A stretch of 18,710 nucleotides of DNA from Pseudomonadota bacterium (lineage in GTDB: Bacteria > Pseudomonadota > Gammaproteobacteria > Burkholderiales > Burkholderiaceae_E). The stretch is from NCBI GenBank assembly GCA_023389175.1, contig JAEWEW010000149.1, forward strand, positions 1 through 18,710. Direction: 5' to 3'. This document shows positions 7,359 to 14,817 of this stretch, one piece after another. Every line of letters begins with the position of its first letter. The first letter of the stretch is position 1. The notes beneath the pieces were generated by a model that made no database searches, was not told the DNA's origin, and saw only the letters and a program-made list of their open reading frames with translations. A program made the translations under genes and the position numbers.

Positions 7359-8245
7359 GGCCGGCGCACGAGCGGTTGCGTCGCATCCTGGCCGGCGACC
7401 GCTGTGTCACCGCGGCATCGGTCTTCGACCCGGTGTCCGCGCGCATCGCGGACCACATCGGATTCGATGTCGGCGTGATGGGCGGGTCGGTCGCGTCGTT
7501 CGCGGTGCTCGGTGATCCCGATCTGGTCCTGATCACGCTGTCCGAGCTCGCCGAGCAGACCCGCAGGGTCTGCCGTGCCGCGCGACTCTGCGTCCTGGTC
7601 GACGCCGATCACGGCTACGGCAACGCGCTCAACGTGATGCGCACCGTGCAGGAGCTGCAGGCCGCCGGTGCCGCCGGGATCACCGTCGAAGACACGCTGC
7701 TGCCGCGGGGCCACGGTGCCGCCAACCGCGGGCCCGCCCTGGTGAGCCTCACCGAAGGCCTGGGAAAGATGAAGGCAGCGCTCGATGCGCGCGCCGAAGC
7801 CGGCGAGGATCGCGGCCCGCTGATCCTCGCCCGCACCAGCGCGAGCGGCATCACCGGCGTGGACGATGCGATCCGGCGCCTGCGCGCCTACGAGTCGGCC
7901 GGCGTGGATGCACTGTTCGTTGCGGGCCTGCGCACCCGCGCGGAGCTCGATCGCATCGCCGAGGCCGTGCGGCTGCCGCTGGTGCTCGGCGGCAGCCACG
8001 AGAACCTCGCGGACCGGGACTATCTCGCAAGCCGCGGCGTACGGCTCTGGCTGGGCGGGCACCAGGCGTTCGCGGCCGCGGTGCAGGCGATCCATGCGAC
8101 CCTTGGTGACGTGCACGCCGGCGCCGCGCCGAGCCAGTTGCGCAATCTGGCCTCGGCCGAGCTGATGGGGGCGATCACGCGGGCGGGGTACTTCGAGCGC
8201 AAGTCGCGCGAGTACCTGGAAGGCGACAGCGACGCCGGCGGCTGA
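7343..8245 (+). CDS. Isocitrate lyase/PEP mutase superfamily enzyme, oxaloacetate decarboxylase-like
   Basis: A predicted cytosolic Mg2+-dependent alpha/beta-barrel enzyme of 300 residues that acts on small alpha-keto or alpha-hydroxy acids. Visible marks are MGGSVAS at 46-52, the metal site VDADHGYGNA at 86-95, TVEDTLLPRGHG at 114-125 and LGGHQAF at 238-244. The Lys-x-Cys-Gly-His loop of isocitrate and methylisocitrate lyases is absent; RGHG stands there, as expected for the oxaloacetate decarboxylase (PA4872-like) branch. His240 would be the candidate extra catalytic residue of that branch, by inference. Start ATG at 7343 overlaps the 59-residue gene; its own ribosome site is poor (GCGGGA close by, GGAGG 13 bases upstream), which suggests coupling. 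It ends 34 bases before a convergent small gene. Confidence 0.82.
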   Translation: MEGKLRPAHERLRRILAGDRCVTAASVFDPVSARIADHIGFDVGVMGGSVASFAVLGDPDLVLITLSELAEQTRRVCRAARLCVLVDADHGYGNALNVMRTVQELQAAGAAGITVEDTLLPRGHGAANRGPALVSLTEGLGKMKAALDARAEAGEDRGPLILARTSASGITGVDDAIRRLRAYESAGVDALFVAGLRTRAELDRIAEAVRLPLVLGGSHENLADRDYLASRGVRLWLGGHQAFAAAVQAIHATLGDVHAGAAPSQLRNLASAELMGAITRAGYFERKSREYLEGDSDAGG

Positions 8246-8251
8246 CCCGCC

Positions 8252-8268
8252 GGCGCCGGCCGGGCGCC
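8252..8268. terminator. GC-rich hairpin between convergent genes
   Basis: GGCGCC (8252-8257), five-base loop, GGCGCC (8263-8268), lying between the stops at 8245 (plus) and 8280 (minus). It could end transcription from both sides. There is no T-run on either side, so intrinsic termination would be weak; the hairpin may also be chance in this GC-rich DNA. Confidence 0.3.
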
Positions 8269-8279
8269 TGCCCCTGCGC

Positions 8280-8486
8280 TCAGTTCAGCGAATTGCGCGA
8301 GGCGAGGCCACCGTGCTCGTCATGCACGAAGATGCGTCCGAGCTTGCGCACAATGACCGTGGAGTCTGTATAGCCCTTGAGTCCGTCGCCGGGATAGTGC
8401 CCGGCAAAGATCTGGGCCGTGTTCCTGCCTTTCTCGTCGTAGACGAAAACGATGTGATGCCGCTCGACGGCACGACTGATCGACAT
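8280..8486 (-). CDS. Small 68-residue protein of unknown function
   Basis: An isolated minus-strand ORF with ATG at 8486 and TGA at 8280-8282. Its protein has a natural composition: alternating beta-like strands (HHIVFVYDEKG, STVIVRKLGRIFVHDEHG), several aromatic residues, no membrane segment and no Cys. Codon third positions are less GC-biased than in the neighbours (codons such as AAA, ACA, GGA, TAT, AGT, CGT occur), which points to a different origin or low expression. The ribosome site is weak (GGGTAG). TAAAAT on the minus strand near 8533-8538 is a possible -10 without a good -35. I do not recognise the family. Both neighbours point toward or away from it, so it is not in an operon. Confidence 0.6.
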   Translation of the reverse strand: MSISRAVERHHIVFVYDEKGRNTAQIFAGHYPGDGLKGYTDSTVIVRKLGRIFVHDEHGGLASRNSLN

Positions 8487-8779
8487 GATGCTACCCGTTG
8501 GACTGCGCGATCCAATCGCGTGACCGCATCGTCATTTTAGGTCGCGGACCCGCATTGCGGCCCCGCTGCCGACGGATGTTGCGTTTTGCACCAGCAACGG
8601 CGGCAGGCGAAACACGAGTGGACACACGGACACCGTCGCCGGGGCCAGACCTTGGCCACAGCGGGGACGTGCCGGCGGCCGTCAGGGTTGGCGGTAGCAT
8701 TGACGCTTGCGCTGAAAGGGTCAGTGCCGGTCCGTACGCAGTCGGGCCAGGGCCGTGGCCTGTGCGCGAGGGAGAAACC
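8487..8779. other. Non-coding stretch, 293 bases
   Basis: No convincing gene on either strand; the one open plus-strand frame reads as arginine/proline-rich out-of-frame sequence. GC content is somewhat lower than in flanking genes. It should hold the promoter of the zinc-ribbon/PQQ dehydrogenase pair: TTGACG near 8699-8704 resembles a -35 but the matching -10 position is GC-rich. No riboswitch or small RNA structure is recognised. Confidence 0.4.
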
Positions 8780-8965
8780 ATGAGCACCAACCAGCCGGTC
8801 GACCCCAATGACATGACACCCGGCGACGAGGCGCTGGTGGACGACGCAGGCATCTCGGAGACGATCTGCCCGGAATGCGACGGGCATGGCGTGCTGAAGG
8901 ACCGTACCGAGTGCACCAATTGCGGCGGCACCGGGCGGATCGCCAAGGCCACCGGAGGCGCCTGA
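8780..8965 (+). CDS. Small zinc-ribbon protein with two CxxCxGxG motifs
   Basis: A 61-residue protein. The first 28 residues are acidic and probably disordered (PVDPNDMTPGDEALVDDAG). The rest holds two DnaJ-type CxxCxGxG repeats, CPECDGHG at 30-37 and CTNCGGTG at 46-53, enough for one zinc site. There is no J domain. Start ATG at 8780 with GGGAG at about 8769-8773. The PQQ dehydrogenase start lies 9 bases beyond its stop, so the two are surely co-transcribed. Short proteins of this type occur, as I recall, in betaproteobacteria, often auto-annotated as DnaJ-like. A role as a chaperone or zinc/redox partner of the downstream enzyme is only inference. Confidence 0.8.
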   Translation: MSTNQPVDPNDMTPGDEALVDDAGISETICPECDGHGVLKDRTECTNCGGTGRIAKATGGA

Positions 8966-8974
8966 ACCGGGTCC

Positions 8975-11017
8975 GTGCGCGCCGTCCGCTACGCCCTGCT
9001 CTTCCTGCTCCTCGTCGTCGTCGTGGCCGGCGCGGCGGTCGGCCTCTATGCCCAGGCCAACCGCTTCGTCGCGCCGCAGGTCGCGCGGCCGCCCGCGCCG
9101 CTCGCCGTGCCGCCCCCGGCGCCCGATGCCCTGGAGTGGCGCGCCTATGGCGGCGACCCGGGCCAGACCCGGCACGCCGCCATCCGGCAGATCGACCGCG
9201 GCAATGTCGGTCACCTGCGCGAGGCCTGGACCTATCGGACCGGTGAGCCGGCGCGGCGCGGACGCTGGGCACGCGAAGGCAAGTTCCAGGCGACGCCGAT
9301 CATCGCCGGCGGCAACCTGGTGCTCTGCACGCCGTTCGGGCGGGTGATCGCGCTTGATCCGGCCACCGGCGCCGAGCGCTGGGTGCACGACCCGGAAATC
9401 CGCGTCGAGCGACGCCCCGACGAGCGCTTCAACTGCCGCGGACTCGGGCGCTGGGTGGACGCTGCAGCCGGCGCCGCCGCGACCGCCTGCAGCGAGCGGC
9501 TGTTCCTCGCGACCACGGACCGGCGGATCGTCGCCCTCGATGCCGCGAGCGGCGAGCGCTGCGCCGGCTTCGGCGAAGGCGGCGAGGTACGCGTGCCGCT
9601 CGACCGCGCCGACGTGCGCGAAGGAGAGTTGCAGTTTGCGGCCGCGCCGGCGGTGGTCCGCGACACCATCGTGGTCGGGTCGGCAAGCGGCGACAACGGC
9701 CGCGTCGACGCGCCTTCGGGCGCCGTGCGGGCATTCGATGCCCGCACCGGCGCACAGCGCTGGTCCTTCGACCCGATACCGCGTGCCCATGATCCGGTCG
9801 CCTCGCCCACCTGGCTGGAAGACGGCGCGGCGCGCACCGGCCAGGCCAACGTCTGGGGCTCGATCACGGTGGATGCCGGTCGCGACCTGGTCTTCGTGCC
9901 GACGTCCAGCCCGAGCCCGGACTACTACGGCGGCCTGCGCAAGGGCGCGAACCTGTACGCGAACAGCCTGGTGGCGCTGCGCGGCAGCACCGGCGAGCGT
10001 GTCTGGCATTTCCAGACGGTGCATCACGACCTCTGGGACTACGACCTTCCCGCCGGCCCGACCCTGCTCGATTTCCGCGCCGCCGACACGCCGTCCGGCG
10101 CCGAAGCCATTCCCGCGCTTGCCTTCGCCACCAAGACCGGCTTTCTGTTCCTGCTGCACCGGGAGACCGGCGAGCCGCTTGCCCCGGTCGAGGAGCGGCC
10201 GGTGCCGAAGAGCGGCGTGCCCGGCGAATGGACCTCGCCCACGCAACCCTGGTCGGTGGGGCTGCCTGCGGTCACGCCGCAGTCACTCGATATCGCCGAT
10301 CCGTTCGGGCTGCTGGTGTTCGACCGCCGGGCCTGCGCCGCGGCGATGTCCGCTGCGCGCTACGAAGGCCTCTTCACGCCGCCCGCGACCGGCGCCGGCA
10401 GCCTTGTCTACCCGATGGGTGCCGGCGGCGCGAACTGGGGCGGCCTCGCCCTGGATCCGGCGCGCAATCGCGTCTTCGTGAACACCAACAATGCCGTCCA
10501 GCATGTCACCCTGCTCGCGAGAGACGAAGCGGAGCGGCGTCGCCGCACCGAGCGCGATCGCGAGGTTGCGCTGATGCGCGGCGCGCCCTACGGCATGATG
10601 CGCGCGCCCCTGCTGTCGCCGATCGGCCTGCCCTGCAACCAGCCGCCGTGGGGCCAGCTCTCGGCGGTGGACCTGCCCACCGGCCGGATCGCCTGGCAGG
10701 TGCCGCTCGGCAATACCCGCAAGCTCGCGCCGCTCGGGATCGCGCTGCCGCTCGGCACGCCGAACTTCGGCGGCCCGATCGTCACCGACGGCGGGCTGGT
10801 CTTCATCGCGGCCACCATGGACAATCTGCTGCGCGCCTTCGATGCCGATACCGGCGAGGAGCTGTGGGCCGGCGAGCTGCCCTATGCCGGCCATGCCACC
10901 CCGATGACCTATGCGACCGGCGGCCGGCAGTACGTGGTGGTCGTCGCCGGCGGGCATCCGGTGCTGGGCAACGAGATCGGGGACGCGGTGGTGGCGTTCG
11001 CGCTGCCAGGCCGCTGA
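8975..11017 (+). CDS. Membrane-anchored PQQ-dependent dehydrogenase, glucose/quinate dehydrogenase family
   Basis: A quinoprotein of 680 residues that oxidises sugars or polyols in the periplasm and passes electrons to the quinone pool. Residues about 5-25 form a single N-terminal membrane anchor (LLFLLLVVVVAGAAVGLYA); the rest is an eight-bladed propeller with repeated docking motifs (LDPATGAERW, LDAASGERC, FDARTGAQRW, LRGSTGERVW, FDADTGEELW). Family marks include FNCRGLGRW (152-160), HHDLWDYDLPAGPTL (350-364; catalytic-type Asp) and the Lys of ATKTGFLFLLHR (385-396), which match membrane glucose dehydrogenase. The usual Gcd-type enzyme has about 800 residues with five N-terminal membrane helices; here only one remains. 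The absence of CxxCH excludes the quinohemoprotein alcohol dehydrogenases. GTG start at 8975 without a strong nearby ribosome site, so probably coupled to the zinc ribbon. No PQQ biosynthesis genes are in the window. Confidence 0.88.
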   Translation: MRAVRYALLFLLLVVVVAGAAVGLYAQANRFVAPQVARPPAPLAVPPPAPDALEWRAYGGDPGQTRHAAIRQIDRGNVGHLREAWTYRTGEPARRGRWAREGKFQATPIIAGGNLVLCTPFGRVIALDPATGAERWVHDPEIRVERRPDERFNCRGLGRWVDAAAGAAATACSERLFLATTDRRIVALDAASGERCAGFGEGGEVRVPLDRADVREGELQFAAAPAVVRDTIVVGSASGDNGRVDAPSGAVRAFDARTGAQRWSFDPIPRAHDPVASPTWLEDGAARTGQANVWGSITVDAGRDLVFVPTSSPSPDYYGGLRKGANLYANSLVALRGSTGERVWHFQTVHHDLWDYDLPAGPTLLDFRAADTPSGAEAIPALAFATKTGFLFLLHRETGEPLAPVEERPVPKSGVPGEWTSPTQPWSVGLPAVTPQSLDIADPFGLLVFDRRACAAAMSAARYEGLFTPPATGAGSLVYPMGAGGANWGGLALDPARNRVFVNTNNAVQHVTLLARDEAERRRRTERDREVALMRGAPYGMMRAPLLSPIGLPCNQPPWGQLSAVDLPTGRIAWQVPLGNTRKLAPLGIALPLGTPNFGGPIVTDGGLVFIAATMDNLLRAFDADTGEELWAGELPYAGHATPMTYATGGRQYVVVVAGGHPVLGNEIGDAVVAFALPGR

Positions 11018-11038
11018 CACGGCATCCCCCGACGCGCG

Positions 11039-11923
11039 TCAGCGGCCGGCGTCGTCGACGAACGGGTTCTCCAGCACGCCGAGGCCGTCGATCTCGATGC
11101 GGACAGTGTCGCCCGGCTGCAGGAAGACCGGCGGCTTCATGCCCATGCCGACGCCCGACGGCGTCCCGGTGGCGATGATGTCCCCGGGCAGCAGCGTGAT
11201 GCCGCGCGAGCAGGTCTCGATCAGCGTCGGGATGTCGAAGATCAGGTCCGTGGTCTTCGCATCCTGGCGCAGCTCGCCGTTCACCCAGCAGCGCACCCGC
11301 GTGTCCTGGCCGTCGAGCTCGTCGGCGGTCACGATCCACGGACCCATCGGGCAGAAGGTATCGAAGGACTTGCCAAGGTCCCACTGCTGGTGCCGCATCT
11401 GGACATCGCGCGCGGTCACGTCGTTGACCGCCACATAGCCGTAGACATGCTTCATCGCGTCGGCCCGCGTGATGTCGCGCCCGCCGGTGCCGATCACCAC
11501 CGCGAGCTCGGCCTCGTAGTCGATCTGCGCGGAGATGGCGCGCGGCAGCCGCACCGGCTGGCCCGGGCCGACGACACACTCCGGCACCTTGGTGAACACG
11601 ATCGGCCAGGCCACCGGGTTGGGGTTGTTGTCCTTGAACACCGACCCCGACAGCTCCTTCGCATGCTCGTGATAGTTGCGTCCGACGCAGAACAGGTTGC
11701 GGCGCGGCCGCGGGATCGGCGCCTCGAGCCGCACCGTACCGATGTCCACCGGCGTGCCCGCGGGCGCCGGCATCGGCCGGCCGGCGACCGCGCCGTCCAC
11801 CAGCGCAAGCACACCAAGCGCCGCCTGCGCCTGATCCAGGCCAAGCGGCTGAACGGTCCTGCCGTCGGCCGCGACGATGCCGACGCCGCGCTGCCCATTC
11901 CGCTCGAAAGTGGCCAATCTCAT
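11039..11923 (-). CDS. Fumarylacetoacetate hydrolase-family protein
   Basis: A predicted cytosolic Mg2+/Mn2+ enzyme of 294 residues from the family of ring-cleavage hydrolases, acylpyruvases and oxaloacetate decarboxylases or tautomerases. Marks: GRNYHEHAKE (81-90), metal ligands in DYEAELAVVIG (135-145; E137, E139) and D168 in AVNDVTARD, then GKSFDTFCPMGPW (184-196) and ATGTPSGVG (251-259). The N-terminal 70 residues form the small accessory domain. Start ATG at 11923 with AGGAG 7 bases upstream, inside the 14-base gap after the P-type ATPase. It ends 21 bases from the convergent PQQ dehydrogenase. There are no aromatic catabolism genes around it, so a ring-cleavage role is not supported; acylpyruvate hydrolase or oxaloacetate-side activity is as likely. 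Confidence 0.87.
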   Translation of the reverse strand: MRLATFERNGQRGVGIVAADGRTVQPLGLDQAQAALGVLALVDGAVAGRPMPAPAGTPVDIGTVRLEAPIPRPRRNLFCVGRNYHEHAKELSGSVFKDNNPNPVAWPIVFTKVPECVVGPGQPVRLPRAISAQIDYEAELAVVIGTGGRDITRADAMKHVYGYVAVNDVTARDVQMRHQQWDLGKSFDTFCPMGPWIVTADELDGQDTRVRCWVNGELRQDAKTTDLIFDIPTLIETCSRGITLLPGDIIATGTPSGVGMGMKPPVFLQPGDTVRIEIDGLGVLENPFVDDAGR

Positions 11924-11937
11924 CGCTTCGCTCCTCG

Positions 11938-14817
11938 CTATCCCGTCGCTTCCCGACCGATGCTAGCAGGCGCCGGCCGGCGCAGGCGCCTGACGAGCTT
12001 CGCCAGCTCCTCGTACCAGAGCACGACGCTCGCCATCGCCACGCACACGGCCCACTGGGATGGCTCGAGCGGCACGGTGCCGAAGGCGGTGTTGAGCAGC
12101 TCGACATGCACCACCGCGACCTGCAGCAGCGCGGCGACGGCCACCGCGACCAGCAGCCACCGGTTGGAGAAGAGGTGGCCGAATGCCGAGTTGGCCGAGG
12201 AACGCGCGTTGAAGGCATTGAAGAGCTGTGCGAACACCAGCACGGTGAAGCCGGCGGTACGCGCCTGCTCGATGCCCTGCGAACCTTCCATCAGGCCGCC
12301 GGGCAGGTAGAGATCGATGGTGAGCAGCGTCACCAGGGCCATCACGAGGCCGATCTGCAGCACGTCAGACCACATGCGCGCGTCGATCACCCGGTCGGTC
12401 AGGCGGCGCGGCCGGCGCGCCATCAGGTCGTCCGTCTGAGGATCGATGCCCATCGCCAGCGCCGGCCCGGAATCGGTCACCAGGTTGATCCACAGGATCT
12501 GCGTCGCCAGGAGCGGCAGCACCAGGCTGCCGTCGGGCGAGCCGAGCCCGATGACGCCGGCCAGCACCACGCCGAGGAACACGGTGAGCACCTCGCCCAT
12601 GTTCGAGGACAGCAGGTAGCGCAGGAACTTGCGGATGTTGGAGAAGATCGCGCGGCCCTCGCGCACCGCATCGACGATGGTCGCGAAGTTGTCGTCCGCC
12701 AGGATCATCTTCGCCGCTTCCTTGGTGACCTCGGTGCCGGTCACGCCCATGGCGATGCCGATGTCCGCGGACTTGAGCGCCGGGGCATCGTTCACCCCGT
12801 CGCCGGTCATCGCGACGATATGCTGCTGCGCCTGCAGCGCATCGACGATGCGCAGCTTGTGCACCGGCGCGACCCGCGCGAAGATCGAGGTCCGGGCCAC
12901 CGCGTCGCGGAAGGCGGCATCGTCGAGCGCATCGAGCTCGGCACCGGTCATCGCCGCTTCGCCAGGCGCGACGATGCCGAGGTCGGCCGCGATGCGCGCC
13001 GCGGTGCGGGGATGGTCGCCGGTGATCATCACCACCCGGATCCCCGCGCGATGCGCCTCCGCGATGGCGGTCGCCGCCTCCTCGCGCGGCGGATCGATGA
13101 TGCCGACGGTGCCCACGAAGACGAGATCCTCCTCGGCGGGATCCCCCGCGGCGTCGGCAGGGAGCGGCCGGTAGGCGACCGCGAGCGTGCGCAGCGCCGC
13201 GTCGGTCAGCTTGTCCACGTCGGCGAGGATGCGCTCGCGCACCGGCTCGGTGAGCGGCAGCACCTCCATGCCCTTGCGGTAGTGGCTGCAGCGGCGCAGC
13301 AGCACGTCCGGCGCCCCCTTGCTGACCAGGACCGGCGCGTCGTCGTGCTCGTGGTCGATCTCCACGGTCGACATCATCTTGCGCTCGGAGCTGAACGGGA
13401 TCACCCGCACCCGCTCGAAGCGACGCCGTCGCCGCTCGGCCACGCCGAGCTTGCGCTCGGCCACGAGGAAGGCGGCCTCCGTCGGGTCGCCCATGACCTC
13501 CCAGCTCCCGTCGGGCGATTCGCGCAGCTCCGCATCGCCCGCAAGGCTGCCGCCGGAGAGGACGACGATGCTCTCGGCGAGCAGCGGCCCTTCGGCAAGC
13601 GGCTGTCCCTGGTACTGGACGCTGCCCTCGGGCGCGTAGCCGACGCCGGTCACCCGCGCATCCCCCGAGGCGGTGAGGACGCGTTCGATGGTCATCTCGG
13701 AGCGGGTCAGCGTGCCGGTCTTGTCAGAGCAGATCACCGATGCCGAGCCGAGAGTCTCCACCGACGACAGCTTCTTGACGATGGCATGGCGCCGGGCCAT
13801 GCGCTGCACGCCCATCGCGAGCACGAGCGACAGGATCGCGGGCAACCCTTCCGGCACGGCGGCGACCGCGAGCGAGACGCCGAGCAGCAGCACGGTGACC
13901 ACGTCCCCGGCGCCGCGGATGTCGGACAGCAGCAGCACGGTCACCACCACGACCAGCGCGATGACGACCACCGCGACGCCGAGCATCCGCCCGACGCGTC
14001 CGACCTCGCGCTGCAGCGGCGTGTCCTCCTCCTCGGTCTGCTCCAGCATGTCCGCGATCGCGCCCATCTCGGTCGCCATGCCGGTGGCGGTGACCAGCGC
14101 GCGGCCGGAACCCTGCGCGACCGCGGTGCCCTTGAAGATCATGTTCACCCGGTCGCCGAGCGCCACTTCGTCGCCGAGCAGGTCGAGCTGCTTCAGCACC
14201 GCCTCGCTTTCGCCGGTGAGCGAGGCCTCCTGAACCAGCAGCGTCGCCGCCTCGAACAGGCGTCCGTCCGCGCCCACGGCGTCGCCTTCGCCGAGCACCA
14301 GCACGTCGCCGCGGACGAGCCGGGTGCTCGGCACCCGCTGCAGCCGGCCGTCGCGCAGCACCGCCGAGGTCACCTCGGTCATGCGCGAGAGTGCCGCCAC
14401 TGCGCTCTCGGCGCGAGCTTCCTCCACGTAGCCCAGCACGCCGTTCAGCACCACGATGAGCCCGATCACGATCGCGTCGACCGGCCAGCCATGCGCGCCC
14501 TCCAGCACCCAGGCGACGAGCGAGATCACGACCGCGACCAGCAGCAGGTAGATCAGCGGATCCTGGAACTGCGCGAGCAGGCGGCGCCAGGCCGGCACCT
14601 CGGGCGCGCCGCGCAGCTCGTTGGGTCCGTCGCGTTGCAGGCGCCGTGCCGCTTCGTCCGACGACAACCCCGCCTGCGGATCGACGCCGAGCTGCCGGGC
14701 CAGATCCTCGATACCGGTCCTCCAGGGCCGGACCGGCGATCCGGCAGCGGAGTGTCCCGGCACGTCAGCGGCGCTGCCGTCCCGGGCCGCGGGCAGGGCC
14801 GTCGGCGACTCAGCCAC
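11938..14817 (-). CDS. Calcium-type cation-transporting P-type ATPase (P2 family)
   Basis: An inner-membrane ATP-driven cation pump, 959 residues, the normal P2 length. Order: cation N-terminal domain (about 33-80), M1-M2, actuator loop with TGES (201-204), M3-M4 with VAAVPEGLP (318-326), phosphorylation site DKTGTLT (365-371), nucleotide motif KGAP (500-503), TGDGVNDAPALK hinge (671-682), then M5-M10. M4, M5 (SSNMGEV, N739 and E742) and M6 (NLVTD, N778, T781, D782) keep the SERCA calcium ligands. The M8 glutamate seems replaced by Ser/Ala in FNAFNARSSANSA (866-878). The GTG at 14817 overlaps the acetate kinase stop by 8 bases. The first 30 residues are non-conserved. Ca2+ export is the best guess; Mn2+ is possible. 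Confidence 0.92.
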   Translation of the reverse strand: MAESPTALPAARDGSAADVPGHSAAGSPVRPWRTGIEDLARQLGVDPQAGLSSDEAARRLQRDGPNELRGAPEVPAWRRLLAQFQDPLIYLLLVAVVISLVAWVLEGAHGWPVDAIVIGLIVVLNGVLGYVEEARAESAVAALSRMTEVTSAVLRDGRLQRVPSTRLVRGDVLVLGEGDAVGADGRLFEAATLLVQEASLTGESEAVLKQLDLLGDEVALGDRVNMIFKGTAVAQGSGRALVTATGMATEMGAIADMLEQTEEEDTPLQREVGRVGRMLGVAVVVIALVVVVTVLLLSDIRGAGDVVTVLLLGVSLAVAAVPEGLPAILSLVLAMGVQRMARRHAIVKKLSSVETLGSASVICSDKTGTLTRSEMTIERVLTASGDARVTGVGYAPEGSVQYQGQPLAEGPLLAESIVVLSGGSLAGDAELRESPDGSWEVMGDPTEAAFLVAERKLGVAERRRRRFERVRVIPFSSERKMMSTVEIDHEHDDAPVLVSKGAPDVLLRRCSHYRKGMEVLPLTEPVRERILADVDKLTDAALRTLAVAYRPLPADAAGDPAEEDLVFVGTVGIIDPPREEAATAIAEAHRAGIRVVMITGDHPRTAARIAADLGIVAPGEAAMTGAELDALDDAAFRDAVARTSIFARVAPVHKLRIVDALQAQQHIVAMTGDGVNDAPALKSADIGIAMGVTGTEVTKEAAKMILADDNFATIVDAVREGRAIFSNIRKFLRYLLSSNMGEVLTVFLGVVLAGVIGLGSPDGSLVLPLLATQILWINLVTDSGPALAMGIDPQTDDLMARRPRRLTDRVIDARMWSDVLQIGLVMALVTLLTIDLYLPGGLMEGSQGIEQARTAGFTVLVFAQLFNAFNARSSANSAFGHLFSNRWLLVAVAVAALLQVAVVHVELLNTAFGTVPLEPSQWAVCVAMASVVLWYEELAKLVRRLRRPAPASIGREATG

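Noticed and set aside
4675..7536. 953-codon open frame on the minus strand
   Set aside because: It crosses five well-supported plus-strand genes and has Arg/Ser/Pro-rich composition without motifs.
7695..7720. Isocitrate or methylisocitrate lyase identity
   Set aside because: The Lys-x-Cys-Gly-His catalytic loop is absent; the equivalent segment has RGHG.
8498..8779. Upstream extension of the zinc-ribbon protein
   Set aside because: The extra residues look random, and the ATG at 8780 has a ribosome site and begins a sensible protein.
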